Notes under the pieces: model-generated
Told to the model about the DNA's origin: nothing
Databases searched by the model: none
What the model saw: only the letters and a program-made list of their open reading frames with translations
In this document: in pieces, positions 12,880 through 24,834 of the stretch
Layout of the letters: the number at the start of each line of letters is the position of its first letter
Position numbering within the stretch: position 1 is the first letter of the stretch
Program-made: the position numbers and the translations under genes
Assembly: GCA_039720395.1 (NCBI GenBank)
Contig: CM077831.1
Location: 30,047,695 to 30,111,694, forward strand
DNA from: Liquidambar formosana
Taxonomy: Eukaryota; Streptophyta; Magnoliopsida; Saxifragales; Altingiaceae
Reading direction: 5' to 3'
Length of the DNA: 64,000 nucleotides

Positions 12880-13971
12880 CTGTGTTTGACAGAAAAAAGA
12901 AAAAAAAAACTGAAAGTATAATTGTTGTTTTTCTTTTCAATAGTGTTCTCAGAAATCAAACAAGGCACAAAGGGTAGCTTATTATTCCAGTTTGGAGAAT
13001 TATAGTATTTGTTATCAATAAAACATCAATCCATCTTTGAGTGCGGCAAAACAATAGTAGTGGCTGTTTTTGGGAACAATTCCTAAATCAAACTTTTCAT
13101 CATAACAAACAATATTTTAAATGGGACAATTTTATATACAAACTTAGAAACAGTTTTTTAAGACCTGTTTATGTGATTCACATCCGGATAAATTACACTT
13201 ACATCATTTATAGTATCTGACAATTACAGATACACCCTTTCTTATTTATAAAATTACACTATCACTCCTGTCAATCTTGTGGTAACGGGGCTAACTACCA
13301 TTAACAGAGATAGGTAAATAACGTAAATACCCTTATATAACTAACATCCCTCTCTTCTTCCTTTATGTTTCTTCCTCCTGTCTCCTATGCTTTTCTTTTC
13401 TTCTTAGCTCCTCTGTAAATTCTTCTCCTCCATTTTTCTCCTTTACTCCCCCACTTCCTAATCCGCATCTCTCATTCCTTTAATCCTATAACCCAACCCC
13501 ATACGCCATAAAAGCAAGAACGCAGGGGTGTCCCAATCAGGAGGTCACCATCCAACTATCTAGTGCTTGATCACTGCTTTACATTTCTCTCATTCATCTA
13601 ATCGCTAACAGCAAGCTCAGCCTCCATGTATCCCTTCCAAAGTCTATTAATTTTCTGCAACTACAAGAGCTCTATAATATGGATATATATATACACGGTT
13701 ATAAGTTATATTAGTACCATGCATTAGGGGTTGTATCTTTACGTTAGTCTAATGTACCTTATATCTCACTAATGCATAATGTACAACTCCCAATGCGAGT
13801 AATGATATGAGTAATATCAGCATGTGCTTACCTGATCATCGTCCTATATATATCTATATATATATGTTGTAATTGGGTGTAATCAATTAGTAGTGTGGAT
13901 AGTGAAAGAGTGAGTGACACATAGAGATGTTATTTTTACATAGGAGAGAAGAGATTTGACCCAAATGAATT

Positions 13972-14240
13972 TTTTCCCGCTGATGAGATATCCAAGAATT
14001 TTTTCATCTTATCATCTTCAACCCATACTTCTTCACATCTCTAAAGATGATCAAATCACAAAGAATACACTCTCTTTGTTTGTTTGTTTGTTTGTTTTTT
14101 TTTTTTTTTTTATGAGCAAACCGATATTATTTGAGAGAAAAAGAAGATGGATACAAAAAGACGAGGGGAAGACAACCCCAGGAAGAACACCAAAAAGGAC
14201 CTCACAAGAAGACCCAAAGAACCCCAAAAACCAAATATAT
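13972..14240 (-). mobile_element. 5'-truncated LINE tail, copy 1 only
   Basis: Minus strand GTATCCATCTTCTTTTTCTC followed by AATATCGGTTTGCTCAT and a poly(A) run (14093-14112 as T on +). Absent from copy 2 at about 48460. Sequence 13972-14092 beside it is also absent from copy 2 and unidentified. Confidence 0.5.
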
Positions 14241-14321
14241 ACAACTCATTAGTCAATAATATATACTAGCAGTCGAGCATACGCACTGCATGTGACACAC
14301 GATACGTGTATGATAGCCATC

Positions 14322-14327
14322 TTCCCC

Positions 14328-14378
<51 letters not shown>
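14322..14378. repeat. A-run and TA microsatellite
   Basis: About 26 A followed by (TA)12. A shorter A-run is at 48559 in copy 2. Confidence 0.85.
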
Positions 14379-15293
14379 AAGAGGGAGAGTAGATAGATCA
14401 TGGCAAAACTGTTTTTGTGATAGATTGGGAAACGTAAGAATATTATGGAAGAGAGAGGGAAAAATATGGGATGGTAGCAATTTTGTATAACTATTTTAAA
14501 GTGGTCAAATTTACTAATTAGTTTGTAAGGAAGATAAAATTTTAGGGGTGTTTTAGTAAATTCAATTACAATCCAACCACAAAGAGAATTATCTTAATGT
14601 AATAGTATAGATACATATCTAATATATATATATATATATAAAACAGTGTTCAAAGTTGCCACGCAACCATATTGCATCCTCTTTATTTCTAAGTGTTTTA
14701 AAAGTTGTATCTCCAATTTTCGAAAGTGATAATCGTTTAATCATTCTTTAAAAACATAATATTTTTTTCAAAGGTTGCAATTATTTGTTATAATTTAAAA
14801 GACATAATCCTTCCAATTGACATTTATATATTGGGATTACAATTTTGGTTCAGGAGTTGGATCAAGAGATTGAAGAGGCTAATGTATTGGCACAAGTAAG
14901 ATCTTGCTTTTATGCATTTTTTTTTTTTTTTTTGGGTTTTTTTCCTATTAAATATCATTCTCTTCTCTTTCACTCCCTTTCGGTGACTTTTTATTATTTC
15001 AATCAAACATCCAAAAATCTTTGATATCTTTATCCTAAACAGTGCAACCATAAATTCGGAATAGAATTTTTTCAAATAGAAGCATATATATTGAATTTAA
15101 ATTATATTATATTTTTTTGTAATATTTTTTGTAATATTGCATTTTATTTTTTTTACTCATTTTGTCCCGTGCATTGCACGGACTCATTGCTAATGTATAT
15201 ACATAACTTTGTTAAAAACATACCTTATCTCACATCGATAAAATTTCGAGTTAAGTATATCTTCATATACTTATTAGGCACTCCATTGATTCA

Positions 15294-15533
15294 GTCTCTC
15301 CATCCAAAGGCTTGAATAATTGCACTTACGGCTTTTACTTGGGATGAGTCATTTTGGGCGGCTCGTATAAAATATGGAGATCTTTTTGAAGAAAGAGAAT
15401 CGCTTGTTGCAGAGAATGACATAATAGGCACCTGAGCTTTGTCTCCGAGATCAACAATGAAGTTGGCCTGTGTCGATAATTCTGGCCCTAGCTATAATGG
15501 TTTGCCCCACTATATTTTTAATTAAGTTCAGTG
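15294..15533 (-). pseudogene. Relic of a third GLR exon 2 (5' part), copy 1
   Basis: Minus strand reads an AG acceptor then G|CA CTG AAC TTA ATT (A-L-N-L-I), followed by recognisable but frameshifted GLR exon 2 sequence including FIVDLGDKAQVPIMSFSAT-like codons, ending at the segment equal to 12641-12700 of GLR-A. The rest of the exon and all later exons are missing. It implies a former additional GLR gene between the isolated first exons and GLR-A. Confidence 0.75.
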
Positions 15534-16441
15534 CTGCATTTCACAGAAAGAAGGGAAAAAAAATAATTGGAGGTTTAATTTTTATTTTCGTTTCATTTTC
15601 TTCTTAGAAATCAAACAAGGCACAAAGGGTAACCTTTTATTTTAGCTGGGAGAATTGTGGGATATTAGGATTTATTATCGATCAACAAAACATCAATTGA
15701 TCTTGCCACTTTAAACTCCAAGTTTCTTCCATTCCTGATACTGCCGTCGTTTTGTTGTCGTTGTCAATGCGTTTAAGAGTATTCAGATAATTAAAATCTT
15801 AAATTGATAAAAATTTAAATTTTGAACTTAGCAGAAAATCATACTCCAACTCGATTTCGATTTCGATTTGGATTTGGTGCATTTGGCTACTTTTATTGTA
15901 TGGTATAGTAAACATATGATTGATGACATGTGTCAAATAGGAGAAATGGAGGGTTTTTGGGCGTTGGGTGTTAAATGCATTTCTCGAATTTCAGCTCTCT
16001 ATTTTTCCTCCTTTTCACGTGTCATCGATCCTACGTTTACTACACTATGCACCAATATACTATAAGTTTACAATGTGACTGTTTCACAAGAGTGAAAAGA
16101 AATATCGAAACAGTATTTCTAACTTCCCAGCCCATACCCCCATTTTTTTTTTCCCTCGAGCCCCAAAGTATGAGGAAATTAACTAAATAATGGAAAATTG
16201 ATGTGGTGAATTCTATGTGTTACAAGAAATTAGCGTTTTTAGAATTAATTGTGCTTTCAAGTTTCAAGTGATAAAAACAACAACCATATGAGATGGGATT
16301 TTGTTAGGAAAATATTATTTCACTCACTTTTTATCAATCATCTTTTACCACCCATAGGATTGGCCCTGTGTTTTTTTGGGACCCCAAGTGAATTTTTAAT
16401 ATGGGGCCCTCTTTACATATTCACACATAACAAAATTTTAT

Positions 16442-16814
16442 GGAGACTGTTATTACATCCCCTCAATGTTATTTGTACAACCCACTTAATTTAATATTTC
16501 AATGTTAAAAGTTTTTATAAAAACTAGTTGTATAGTCCACTAAAAAACATAATTTTGAATAATTTGGGAAAAGAAAGTTTTCTAAAATCTATTGCTAAGG
16601 GGACTTTTTAACCAAATGAAACAAAAACTATAAATGACCAAAAACTCCACTTAAACAACAGATTTTGTAAAAACTTTCTTTTACAAAATTGTTTAAAATA
16701 ATATTTTTTTAGTGGACCACGCAACTAGTTTGCTTAAGAACTTTTTATATTTTTCATAAAAAGTTAATCTGTTTTCAAATTTTATGGGATTGAGGGGTTG
16801 CAATAATTGTTCTC
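16442..16814. mobile_element. Mutator-like fold-back MITE, copy 1
   Basis: 9-bp duplication AAATTTTAT (16433-16441, 16815-16823) and ~26-bp TIR ending CCCCTCAAT. The interior arms around ACAGATTTTGTAAAAAC are inverted copies. Also present in copy 2, so older than the duplication. Confidence 0.75.
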
Positions 16815-17909
16815 AAATTTTATTCTAAGTATCCAACCCCGTAGAAGTTAGTTGAATTTGGAGTTGAATTTGGGTTGGGGTTCTTATTTAATCTAGGCTT
16901 AAAAAAAATGTATTTTTTTTTTAACTTGAGTACAAAGGTACTCGATTTGGGGTCCTCATTTTTAATTAAAAATTGAAAGCTCTAAGTGAGATTTGCCGAC
17001 CTATACTCAATCAGGACCGGTCTTGATCACACGGTAGATAAGTGAAAGTTATCATTGGTAAAAAATATGGGTCAGTAATATCGGTCCACCCAATTGTCTA
17101 TCTCACTTTGGGGTGGCAAGTTATCCAACCAACTTGCTCAGGTGACCCATTAAAAAAATATAAAATCTATCTATACGATAAAAGGGAGTAAGGCTCCCTT
17201 CGCCATTGATTCAATAGTGCATATCCTCTTCTACCCCTTCCCACCCATACCTTCATTCAGCGATCAGAACATCCCCCTCTTGTGGGGCTTTTGCCTCCCT
17301 TTCTCTGCTTTTCTTTTCTTATTATCTCTATCTCCTCATTCTCTCGTCACAGTCAATAGCCGTGTGGATGCATTTGGTGCGCACAAACAAAAAGATCTGC
17401 GGTGAGGACGACCTTCTCAACATCTCCGCTGGTACTATTTCTTCGATTTGTATAATTTTTCCCCTTCCATTTCTGTTGCTTGTTTTACAGATCTAGGGTT
17501 GTCATGGTTTTTATTTTGATTTTTTGATTGTTCTCTCTCACATCTCATTTATCCGAAGCACATAGGAAACAGAGGTAAGGGGGTCATATTTTTTGTGAGT
17601 GTTGCAGAGGACGAGAATGGGAATGAAAGGGAGGACAAAAATGGCGAGTCCTCTCTGGCCGGCCGACAGATCTCACTCCAGCCGGTGGTCTTCATCAGGT
17701 ATGAAATATTTCTCATAGCTGCCTTAGATTTTAGCAAGAATTGTGAATGGGATTTATGGGTTTTGATGGGTGGGTTTCGATAGATGGTTTATGGGTTTTA
17801 TAAGAGGGAGTTGGGCAGAACATACAACAATGGTGTGTGAAAAGTGAGTCCCTTCCTTCCGTTTGATATTGTCCTCTATAAGTCTTGATTACTCTGTGAT
17901 AGGCTTTTG

Positions 17910-17911
<2 letters not shown>

Positions 17912-17942
<31 letters not shown>
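17912..17942. repeat. (TA)n microsatellite in Helitron
   Basis: About 15 TA units. Confidence 0.9.
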
Positions 17943-17946
<4 letters not shown>

Positions 17947-18010
17947 TGATTTTAGTATGTCAGGTGAGAAGTAGCTAGCGAAAGTGATAGTACCATACAA
18001 GTGGAAGGAA

Positions 18011-18040
18011 GGGGGGGGGGGGGGGGGGGGAAGGGGGGGG
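18011..18040 (+). repeat. G20-AA-G8 tract in Helitron
   Basis: Twenty G, AA, then eight G. It could form G-quadruplexes; length may be unreliable. Confidence 0.85.
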
Positions 18041-20476
18041 AAGCAAACACCAGTGAAGGTGGTGGTTGTAAGATCAACCAGAACAAGATCCTCTCCAAGA
18101 AGAACAGGTTAGTTTCTCTTCTCTCTTCTTTTATTCTTTTTTTTTTTTTTTTTTTTTTTGGAAGAAACTCTATATTGTGTCTGTTTGCTGAGAAAATGGG
18201 GGCAACTAAGGGCTAAGAAAATCCTCTTTATCTTGTGTTTGTTGGCTGAGAAAAAGTAATGGGAACTGAGAGGGATGGGTCTTCTCTTCTAGGATGTTTG
18301 TTTGCTGAGAGTTTTTGACTTTTGTTATATCTCTGTCTTTTTTCTTCTATAGGTGCTTTTGTACCGGGAAGGAAAGAAGTCGGTTCTTCAAAATGAGCTG
18401 AAGAAGACTTAAGTCACCATTTATAGTTCTCAAACCCAGAAGAAGTACTGGTCATTAATCTGTTTTCTTTTCCCAATTTTTGCTTTTGTTATAGCTCTAT
18501 CTCTCTTTGTGTACAGGTGCTTCGAGCTGAGGAATAGCTGGCTGTCATTCTCCTTGGTGTTGTGCTTTCTTCTCGGTGAGCTAAATTGTTGTCTTTTCCC
18601 CTGTTTTGAGATATATGTTTGTCTCTTAGAAAAAAAAAATGTGTGTGTATATGTTTGTCCAACACATATACACACATTTTCAAAAAATGTGTGTTTTGAG
18701 GTATCTGTTTTGAGATATATGTTTGTCCAAGACAATATATGGCTGATATAACTAATGTGTGTGTATGTGTGAGACTCACAACGTGGAGACAATGTGAAAA
18801 TGTATGAATTTGGCACTTTTTGAGAGAACTCTGTTGTGGATTACTTTGAACTAGTCAAGCAAAAGGGACTTTATGCGTGGAAAATTTGTTTTCATTGAAT
18901 TTTATTTCGCACCTATTGCTCAAACTGATTTATATGTGGTTTCTTGTGGGTTATTTATTTATTTATTTTGGATTTGCTGTCAGATTTTGTCACTGTTGAC
19001 ATCTCCATTCAATCAGGTATTAAAATTTTTTTCCCCTAGAATTCTAGAAACATAGTTGATGGGGATTTTTTTGCTTAGTGTTTTTAACTTTTTGCTTCAA
19101 ACATGGTTAATATTTCAGATATTTGATTGGTACTCTCATATTTTGCTTCTCTCTACATCTTCATTCAGGCAAGTAGCCAATTTTTTTTCCCATACAAACA
19201 TGGTTGATATTTAGGATATTGACTCGTTGTTTAACTTTTGCTTAGAAACCTGGTTAATATTTGAGATATCTGACGGGCATTTAGGTTTATTTGTTTTGAA
19301 TTTGCATCTCTGGCTTGAGAGATGGGTTTATTTATTTATTATTATTTAAAATTTTAAGACAAAATGTTGGTTTTTTTTATTTTGGGGGGGTGGGGCTGGA
19401 GGTCTGTGAGTTACTCTTGAAAAAGTTTGGTTTTTATACTTGAGAACTTGAGGTTTATTTACTGCTTTTTTAATTTGGTCTTTCCCTTTTTAGGTGAATT
19501 TTTTAATGAGTATTAAAACAATGCTTTTTTAATGCAAAAGAAAATATGACGAGGTGCCATTGACAGTCAAACTTGGTTTTGGCAAGTGCAACTATATATC
19601 ATGGCACGTTGCCATGAATGCCATTATAAGGGGTGTGGAAACAAATTTGTGCCAGAATAACCTAGGAAATAGGGATTTATCGATAGAATATATTTGAAAT
19701 GCGGACTGAGAATTGGTATAAAAGGTTTGTGAAGAAACGATGGAAACCCAGATTATAATGGGTGGAGTCACTTCACTGGCAAAAAGAGCCAAATAAAAAC
19801 AAAAAAGGATCATTATTGCGTTAATCCACTAGCAAATTAATACCTTAATAATCAACTTCCACTATTAGAAAAGCAAGAACACACTCAGCTTCCACTTCCC
19901 AGTGTTGAGGAGCGATTCAAAAAGCTTTGACACTATGTCAAAAAGCAAATACATTTTTATATTAGAAGGAAATGAAATGATGTGGGCATAGAAATATCTA
20001 CATCTTTAAATTAATCCCGTAATTTCTGGGATAATAATCTAATGGGATTATGAGAATAAAAGGAAACTAAATGACCTTAATGTTTTTATATGGAGCAACA
20101 GCCCAAATTGACCTTAATTTAACTGATGCTTTCTTCTAAACTTCTTTATTTTTGCAGATACACTTTCTCACGCTGCAACACGTGGATTCCAATCATATTT
20201 TACATGGCACCAACTCATACAAGATTAAATAGAATGAAAGAAAGTTGAATATTCTATATGGCGAGGTGCAATGTTATTTCTTGATTGTTTTAAGTATTTC
20301 AGATTGTGATTTTGTGCCTGATTTAGCCGGATGAACTTTGATTTATTGCGTGCATCGTTTTATATTTCGCATTGTGCTACTTTTATATTTTGCAATAAGT
20401 TTCACAGCCTACTTTTCAAGAGCCATTTAAATGGCAAATACCATTAGGGCATGTGCAGAGCACATTTTCCTCCTAG

Positions 20477-21240
20477 TAATGAACAAAATATTGTAATTTA
20501 ATTTAATAGCGGTCCGCCTTCGTCTGTCCATCTCACTTTGCTGTGTGGACGTCATTTTTTGTAGGAATAAAAAAACATCAAAGTAAAATAAATTTACTTT
20601 CTATTAGTTCTGGCACTTGGCATGCTGTTAGACGTTAGTTGTTTAAAAGTTAAGTTCCACTTAAGTTAATCTTAACTTGAATTTCACTTGATTTTTTGAA
20701 CTTTGCTTAAAATTTTTTTTTTCAAAATTTCCTATTCCATGTGGGTCTAGTTTTGAGGGTCCTGATGAAGGTTTTAACGTGTAGATTCTAGAATTATAAA
20801 TTTTATGAAAAAATAGATATGCAGAATATGGATATATATTGCTTAATCCGGTTCAATAATAATTGGATCCGATAAATCAAATAATATATTAGATTATATA
20901 TTTTATTAATTATTAGTTTATCAAACATTTATGGTTATTCTAATAAAGATTTTATAGTAAAAAAAATTGAAGTTTATTCTCAAATTAAAAATATATTTAT
21001 TATGATTATAAAAATTTCAATTTTTCTTAATTATAAATTTTGAAAGGTTATTGGATCGATCATTTGAAACTAACAGATTCAGATATATATGGATTTGTAT
21101 GTTATAAATCAATCGGATTATCGGATTGGAGTTAGTTATTTCTTAACGGATCAGATTCAAATATGCTCATAATCCGGTCCGAATCTGATCCATACGTTGA
21201 TAGGTCTACTTGGTAGAGATATCACCTAGAATTTAATTAG
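20477..21240. other. AT-rich DNA between Helitron and GLR exon 1A
   Basis: Matches 50655-51427 in copy 2. Contains ATCCGATAAATC/GGATCGGATTC motifs in partly inverted order, perhaps an old MITE. Nothing coding seen. Confidence 0.5.
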
Positions 21241-21436
21241 GGCAAGATTCATAGAAATTTGAGAGGGCCATTGATACGCAACTCAACCCTTCCTTTCCAA
21301 CCATTGTTTCAAGGTCAAGAACCACTTCCACATTCACGGGGATTGTTGTGTTCTGTGCCCTGACCATTTCCGTGAAGAAGAAACTTGGGGAGAGAAAAAA
21401 GAGGAGAGAGAAAAAGAATTGGGTTGCGTTCTTCAT
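21241..21436 (-). pseudogene. GLR first exon type A, copy 1, 3' end and donor deleted
   Basis: Starts at ATG 21436 and encodes a signal-peptide-like leader (MKN, then a Phe/Leu-rich core, ending near VRAQ) followed by NTTIPVNVEVVLDLETMVG and GLSCVSMALSNFYES. This is the start of a GLR amino-terminal domain. The twin exon (52233-51984) continues through the GYYKTRLVLNTRDSKKDVVGAAAA stretch to a GT donor. Here the sequence leaves homology at about 21240, because ~640 bp present in copy 2 (51427-52066) are missing. The exon therefore lacks its last ~80 nt and splice donor. A good TATA box lies 60 bp upstream of the ATG. Confidence 0.8.
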
Positions 21437-21495
21437 CTCAGAAGTGTGAACCTCTCAGGAAGCTTTGAAGTTCGTGGTGTTAAACAGAAGATCCC

Positions 21496-21506
21496 CTATT
21501 TATAGG
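21496..21506 (-). promoter_or_regulatory. TATA box of GLR type-A first exon, copy 1
   Basis: Minus strand CCTATAAATAG lies 60 bp upstream of ATG 21436, giving a predicted start site about 30 bp before the ATG. The same motif is conserved at 52298-52308 in copy 2. Confidence 0.6.
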
Positions 21507-21598
21507 ATTACAAGATTTAGAAACTAAGAATAAGAATAAAGAAACCCAAGAATTGTTTTCAGGTAAATTTCCTAGCAGGAGTGGCAATGATTGCGAGA

Positions 21599-21629
21599 GA
21601 GAAGAAGAAGAAGAAGAAGAAGAAGAAGA
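21599..21629. repeat. (GAA)n microsatellite upstream of GLR exon 1A
   Basis: About ten GAA units within 200 bp of the TATA box. Copy 2 has a short GATAAGGAGAGGAAG here instead. Confidence 0.85.
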
Positions 21630-23023
21630 CTTGGTCTCATGGTTTTCTTGTAAACATCGAAATTTATGTCAAGTCCTTTTTATTTATTTATTTATTTTTT
21701 AACAATCGATCTAACCTATCTCTCTACCTCTAACCTCCCTTAATATCAATAAATAGGTATCAATACTTCTTCATGAGTACCGAGATTATTCACTAAACAG
21801 GTGATGCAAATGCCACTAGGTTACTATGTATAAAAATTAACCAATTATTTGCTACTATGTAAGTTCTAAACCTAAACAATAGATATTACTCCTTTTGTCC
21901 CACAAAGATAGGCCAAGTTTGACAAAACATGCAATTTAAAAAAAATCAATTAATACATCGACTAAACTTTTTTTTCTAAAATTACCCTTCCTTACTACAA
22001 CTCTACAAGATATAAAAAAGTAATTCTTGATAGAACAAGAGATATTATAGGAAGGTTAAGCAAATTTTTGGTTTGACTTTTTAAAGACAAACATTTTGGA
22101 ACAAAAAAAGAAAAGAAAAGAAAAAAGTAGCAAAAATGTAGCTTGGGTATTTATGAAAAAAATTAAGCATAACTTCACTCAATTTGTAGTTTATTTTGTA
22201 AAGTAAGGGGTTGCAAACTTGCAGTACGTGTAATTTCAGAAACCAGAGGATGTCTATCCATAATTGTCAGGTGTAAATGTAATATACCTTTTATATTTTG
22301 TGAAACCCACTGTTAGGTTAGATTCTTCCCATACACATGATGCTTGCCAAATATCAAATTGTAGGAAATTAAGAGATGCTTCATTCATGAATGTGAGGTT
22401 TTTTATTAGTTAAAAATGTGAATATATGGATTAGATGGCTATGAGTATTTTATCAATGTGATATTTGGCATATATAGTCTACATGCATGAGAAAGCATCT
22501 AATCCAACCGTTTCATAAAATATAAGTCACAAAATAAGTTATTGAAAATCGGGTCGAAATTTAGGTATAAAATTGTGTCTTCGATCTTAACCTATTATCA
22601 ATAAACCCTTCCTATATATTACCTTTTTATGCAACCACATGGTGTTTTCTTTGATTTTAAAAGTATCTTTATTATTATAATAATTTAATCTTTTTTAAAT
22701 AGAAATAATTTTATATTAGGACATCTAAATCAACGTAACTTCTAATAGTTAAGAGACTTAAACCAAATTCATAATCTAAACTCATAAATACTCTATTAAA
22801 TTATATTTTCTTAATTAAACTTCCTCATCTATGTAACCTATATGTTTATTAGGATTTTCGCTAAAAAATTTATAAGATTGTTATTTTATAATTTATTTTC
22901 TACTATTCAAAATCATAATATTTTTATAAAATTATGCATTTGCACAGGTCTCATGCTAGTTATATAGTAAGATTTTGTGGTAAAGGGAAAGAAAAATAAT
23001 CTATATAATTTTTTTAATTGGCC
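21630..23023. other. Upstream DNA of GLR exon 1A, copy 1
   Basis: Conserved with 52309-53879. At 22280-22610 it holds an imperfect fold-back (TTTTGTGAAACCCACTGTTA ... CCAACCGTTTCATAAAATAT) related to the MITE at 27387. No gene. Confidence 0.5.
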
Positions 23024-23031
23024 ACCCCAAC

Positions 23032-23285
23032 TAAGGGCAAAACCAGGAGTTATCTTCAATGGGGACACCGTGTTGTGATTCTGTGAAGTGGGAACTAAAA
23101 GCTCTCAAGTCTCCTTTCTGTTCTTTGGGCAAATTATCTTTTGGTAATCACTTCCCAATGTAATACCAAAAAAAGAATATTACCTGTCAATTTATTAAAA
23201 ATTGACTGTATATATGTTTCAAAATGATTACTAATTTAATTTTTTGGCATTATATTGGGAAGTAGTTACTAAAAGATAATTTTGT

Positions 23286-23326
<41 letters not shown>

Positions 23327-23383
23327 TTATTTAAGGCAGTGGGGGCACGTGCCCCCAAAGGCCCCCACGTGCCTCCTCCCATG
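23032..23383. mobile_element. hAT-type MITE, copy 1 (shared)
   Basis: Exact 8-bp duplication ACCCCAAC (23024-23031, 23384-23391). Ends resemble those of the 2914 element (AACCAGGAGTTATCTTCAA; GGGGGCACGTGCCCCC). Contains a TA microsatellite (23289-23319). Confidence 0.75.
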
Positions 23384-23714
23384 ACCCCAACCCTTAATTT
23401 CTAGCTCCCTCTGTCTACAAAGTTGTCGCTAACTGCTAATAATTATGCATCTTATGTTAACTCTTTTAAAAACTAAGACATACGCAGAATATATATATAC
23501 AAATATAAATTCATCTATGTATAAAATGAGAGACAGAGAGAGAGCACTTACAAAGTTCTATAATTAGTTATATATAGTTTGGCAAATGCTTTGAATAGAA
23601 TAATCAAAAAAATTCAAGAACAACACAAAACATGTGGTACAGTTTTTAATCTCATTATATTAGTTAGTGCTGCAGCAACATGAATCATAAACACCAATAT
23701 ATGTGCATGATCCT

Positions 23715-23718
<4 letters not shown>

Positions 23719-23760
<42 letters not shown>
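23719..23760. repeat. (GA)n microsatellite beside GLR exon 1B donor
   Basis: About 20 GA units; on the transcribed strand it is (CT)n directly after the splice donor. Copy 2 has ~6 units (54641-54655). Confidence 0.9.
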
Positions 23761-23762
<2 letters not shown>

Positions 23763-24030
23763 CCGCTGCAGCTGCACCAACAACATTTTGCTTGGAGTCC
23801 CTGGTATTTAAGACAAGCCTAGTTTTGTAGTGCCCATGAGAGTCATAGAAATCTGAGAGGGCCATTGATATGCAGTTCAACCCTGTTTTTCCAACCTCTG
23901 TATCAAAGTCAAGAACGACTCCGACTTTCACTGGGATTGTTGAGTTCTGTGCCATGACCATTTCTGTGAAGAAAAGCCTTGGAGAGAGAAAGAAGAGGAG
24001 AAAGAAAAATAATTGTGCAAAGTTCTTCAT
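23763..24030 (-). CDS. GLR first exon type B, copy 1
   Basis: 268 nt from ATG 24030 to donor GT (23762-23761), phase 1. Leader MKNFAQLFFFLLFFLSPRLF with likely cleavage near MVMAQ, then NSTIPVKVGVVLDFDTEVG, GLNCISMALSDFYDSHGHY and DSKQNVVGAAAA. No exon 2 of matching type follows downstream before the truncated type-A first exon at 21436, and the nearest exon 2 acceptors are the relic at 15533 and GLR-A at 12879. It is either an orphan left by gene loss or an alternative first exon for GLR-A, with an 11-kb intron. The intron begins with a (CT)n tract about 40 bp long. Confidence 0.7.
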
Positions 24031-24072
24031 CTTTAAGTTTGAACCTGTAAGAAGCTTTGAAGTTCATGATGT

Positions 24073-24082
24073 AAATTTATAA
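24073..24082 (-). promoter_or_regulatory. Possible weak TATA element of GLR type-B first exon
   Basis: Minus strand TTATAAATTT about 43 bp before ATG 24030. The spacing would leave a very short leader, and copy 2 reads TCATAAATT, so support is weak. Confidence 0.25.
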
Positions 24083-24230
24083 GATTATAAGATTTGCATA
24101 TTAAGAAAAAGAATCCCAGACGTAGTTGTCAGCACCCGTTGAGGACTCTAAATGGGGTATCTTTAATATTTAATATATTAGTATAAATAATATCAATTTA
24201 CTTTCTCTATGGTTAAAAAAATTATTATTA

Positions 24231-24634
24231 TTTTTTTTGTAAGAGGAAGTCCTTCAGGGTCCATAGAATTGAAGACCCCTTAAGTGCCTGTTTGGATGAG
24301 ATTCTGGGAGGCCCAAAATCTTTTCTGATGGCCCATAATCACTTTTAAGAGTGTTTGGATAAAAAAATGAGAAAAGTGATTGTAAGCCCAAAAGAGATTT
24401 TGAGGCCAATTTACTCAAGCTCCCTCTCTCCTGATTTTGATTCAGCTTCTGATTCTACTTCTGATTCTATTATGAAGCTATCCCAAACAAGCACTAACTC
24501 ATATGAACAAGGTAAGTTTAATGCTCATGAGAGCTATGAAACCTTATGTTGATGGCCCAAGGCATTTAGTAAGAGTTGAACTCAAAATCTCCGCTTCTTG
24601 AGACGAGATCCTTTACTAACTGAACTATCCTTAA
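24231..24634 (-). mobile_element. tRNA-derived SINE, copy 1, interrupted by a MITE
   Basis: Minus strand starts GGATAGTTCAGTTAGTAAAG (A-box-like), continues to GAGTTCAACTC (B-box-like) and ends in a poly(A)-type tail at 24231-24240. The uninterrupted length in copy 2 is about 190 bp. Confidence 0.72.
24284..24494. mobile_element. PIF/Harbinger-like MITE inside the SINE, copy 1 only
   Basis: TAA flanks (24281-24283, 24495-24497), TIR GTGCCTGTTTGGATGAG versus inverse GTGCTTGTTTGGGATAG, 211 bp. Copy 2 has the empty site (CCCTCAACTCAT near 55057). The small ORF here is fortuitous. Confidence 0.8.
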
Positions 24635-24763
24635 GATTATATTTCAAATCCATTCTTAGCATGTTTATACATGCATATATTATTATTTAAGTTTTTGTAT
24701 TCAATTTTTGTTAGCATATATGCCCTCTTAAATAGATAACAGGGCTAATTTACCAATTCTTTC

Positions 24764-24801
24764 TTTCTTTTCTTTTTTTTCTTTTTTTCTTTTTTTCTTT
24801 T

Positions 24802-24833
<32 letters not shown>

Positions 24834-24834
24834 C
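24764..24834. repeat. Pyrimidine tract (CTTTn and T-run)
   Basis: 70 bp of only C and T on the + strand. Copy 2 has a short T-run (55321-55335). Confidence 0.85.

Larger units (their letters stand above)
12880..15293. other. Non-coding DNA between GLR-A and exon-2 relic, copy 1
   Basis: Conserved with 47609-48985 except for copy-1 inserts 13690-13955 and 13972-14240. No ORF or RNA gene is supported. Part of GLR-A intron 1 if a distal exon 1 is used. Confidence 0.6.
17166..20476 (+). mobile_element. Helitron, non-autonomous, 3.3 kb
   Basis: Begins TCTATCTATACGATAAAAGG and ends CTAG, inserted between A and T. A perfect stem ATGTGC-AGA-GCACAT (20451-20465) lies 7 nt before the terminal CTAG (20473-20476), the classic Helitron 3' hairpin. 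Copy 2 at about 50651-50660 has the uninterrupted site (ATATAAAA joined to TAATGAAC), so both ends are exact and there is no target duplication. No Rep/helicase ORF is visible. The interior holds a TA microsatellite (17912-17942), a G20 tract, and exon-like islands bounded by AG and GT (for example 17607-17698 and 18353-18411). Confidence 0.9.

Noticed and set aside
18430..18816. Long minus-strand ORFs within the Helitron
   Set aside because: They are Thr/His-rich readings of GTGT/ATGT-rich DNA, overlap in two frames, and have no recognisable domain or conservation.
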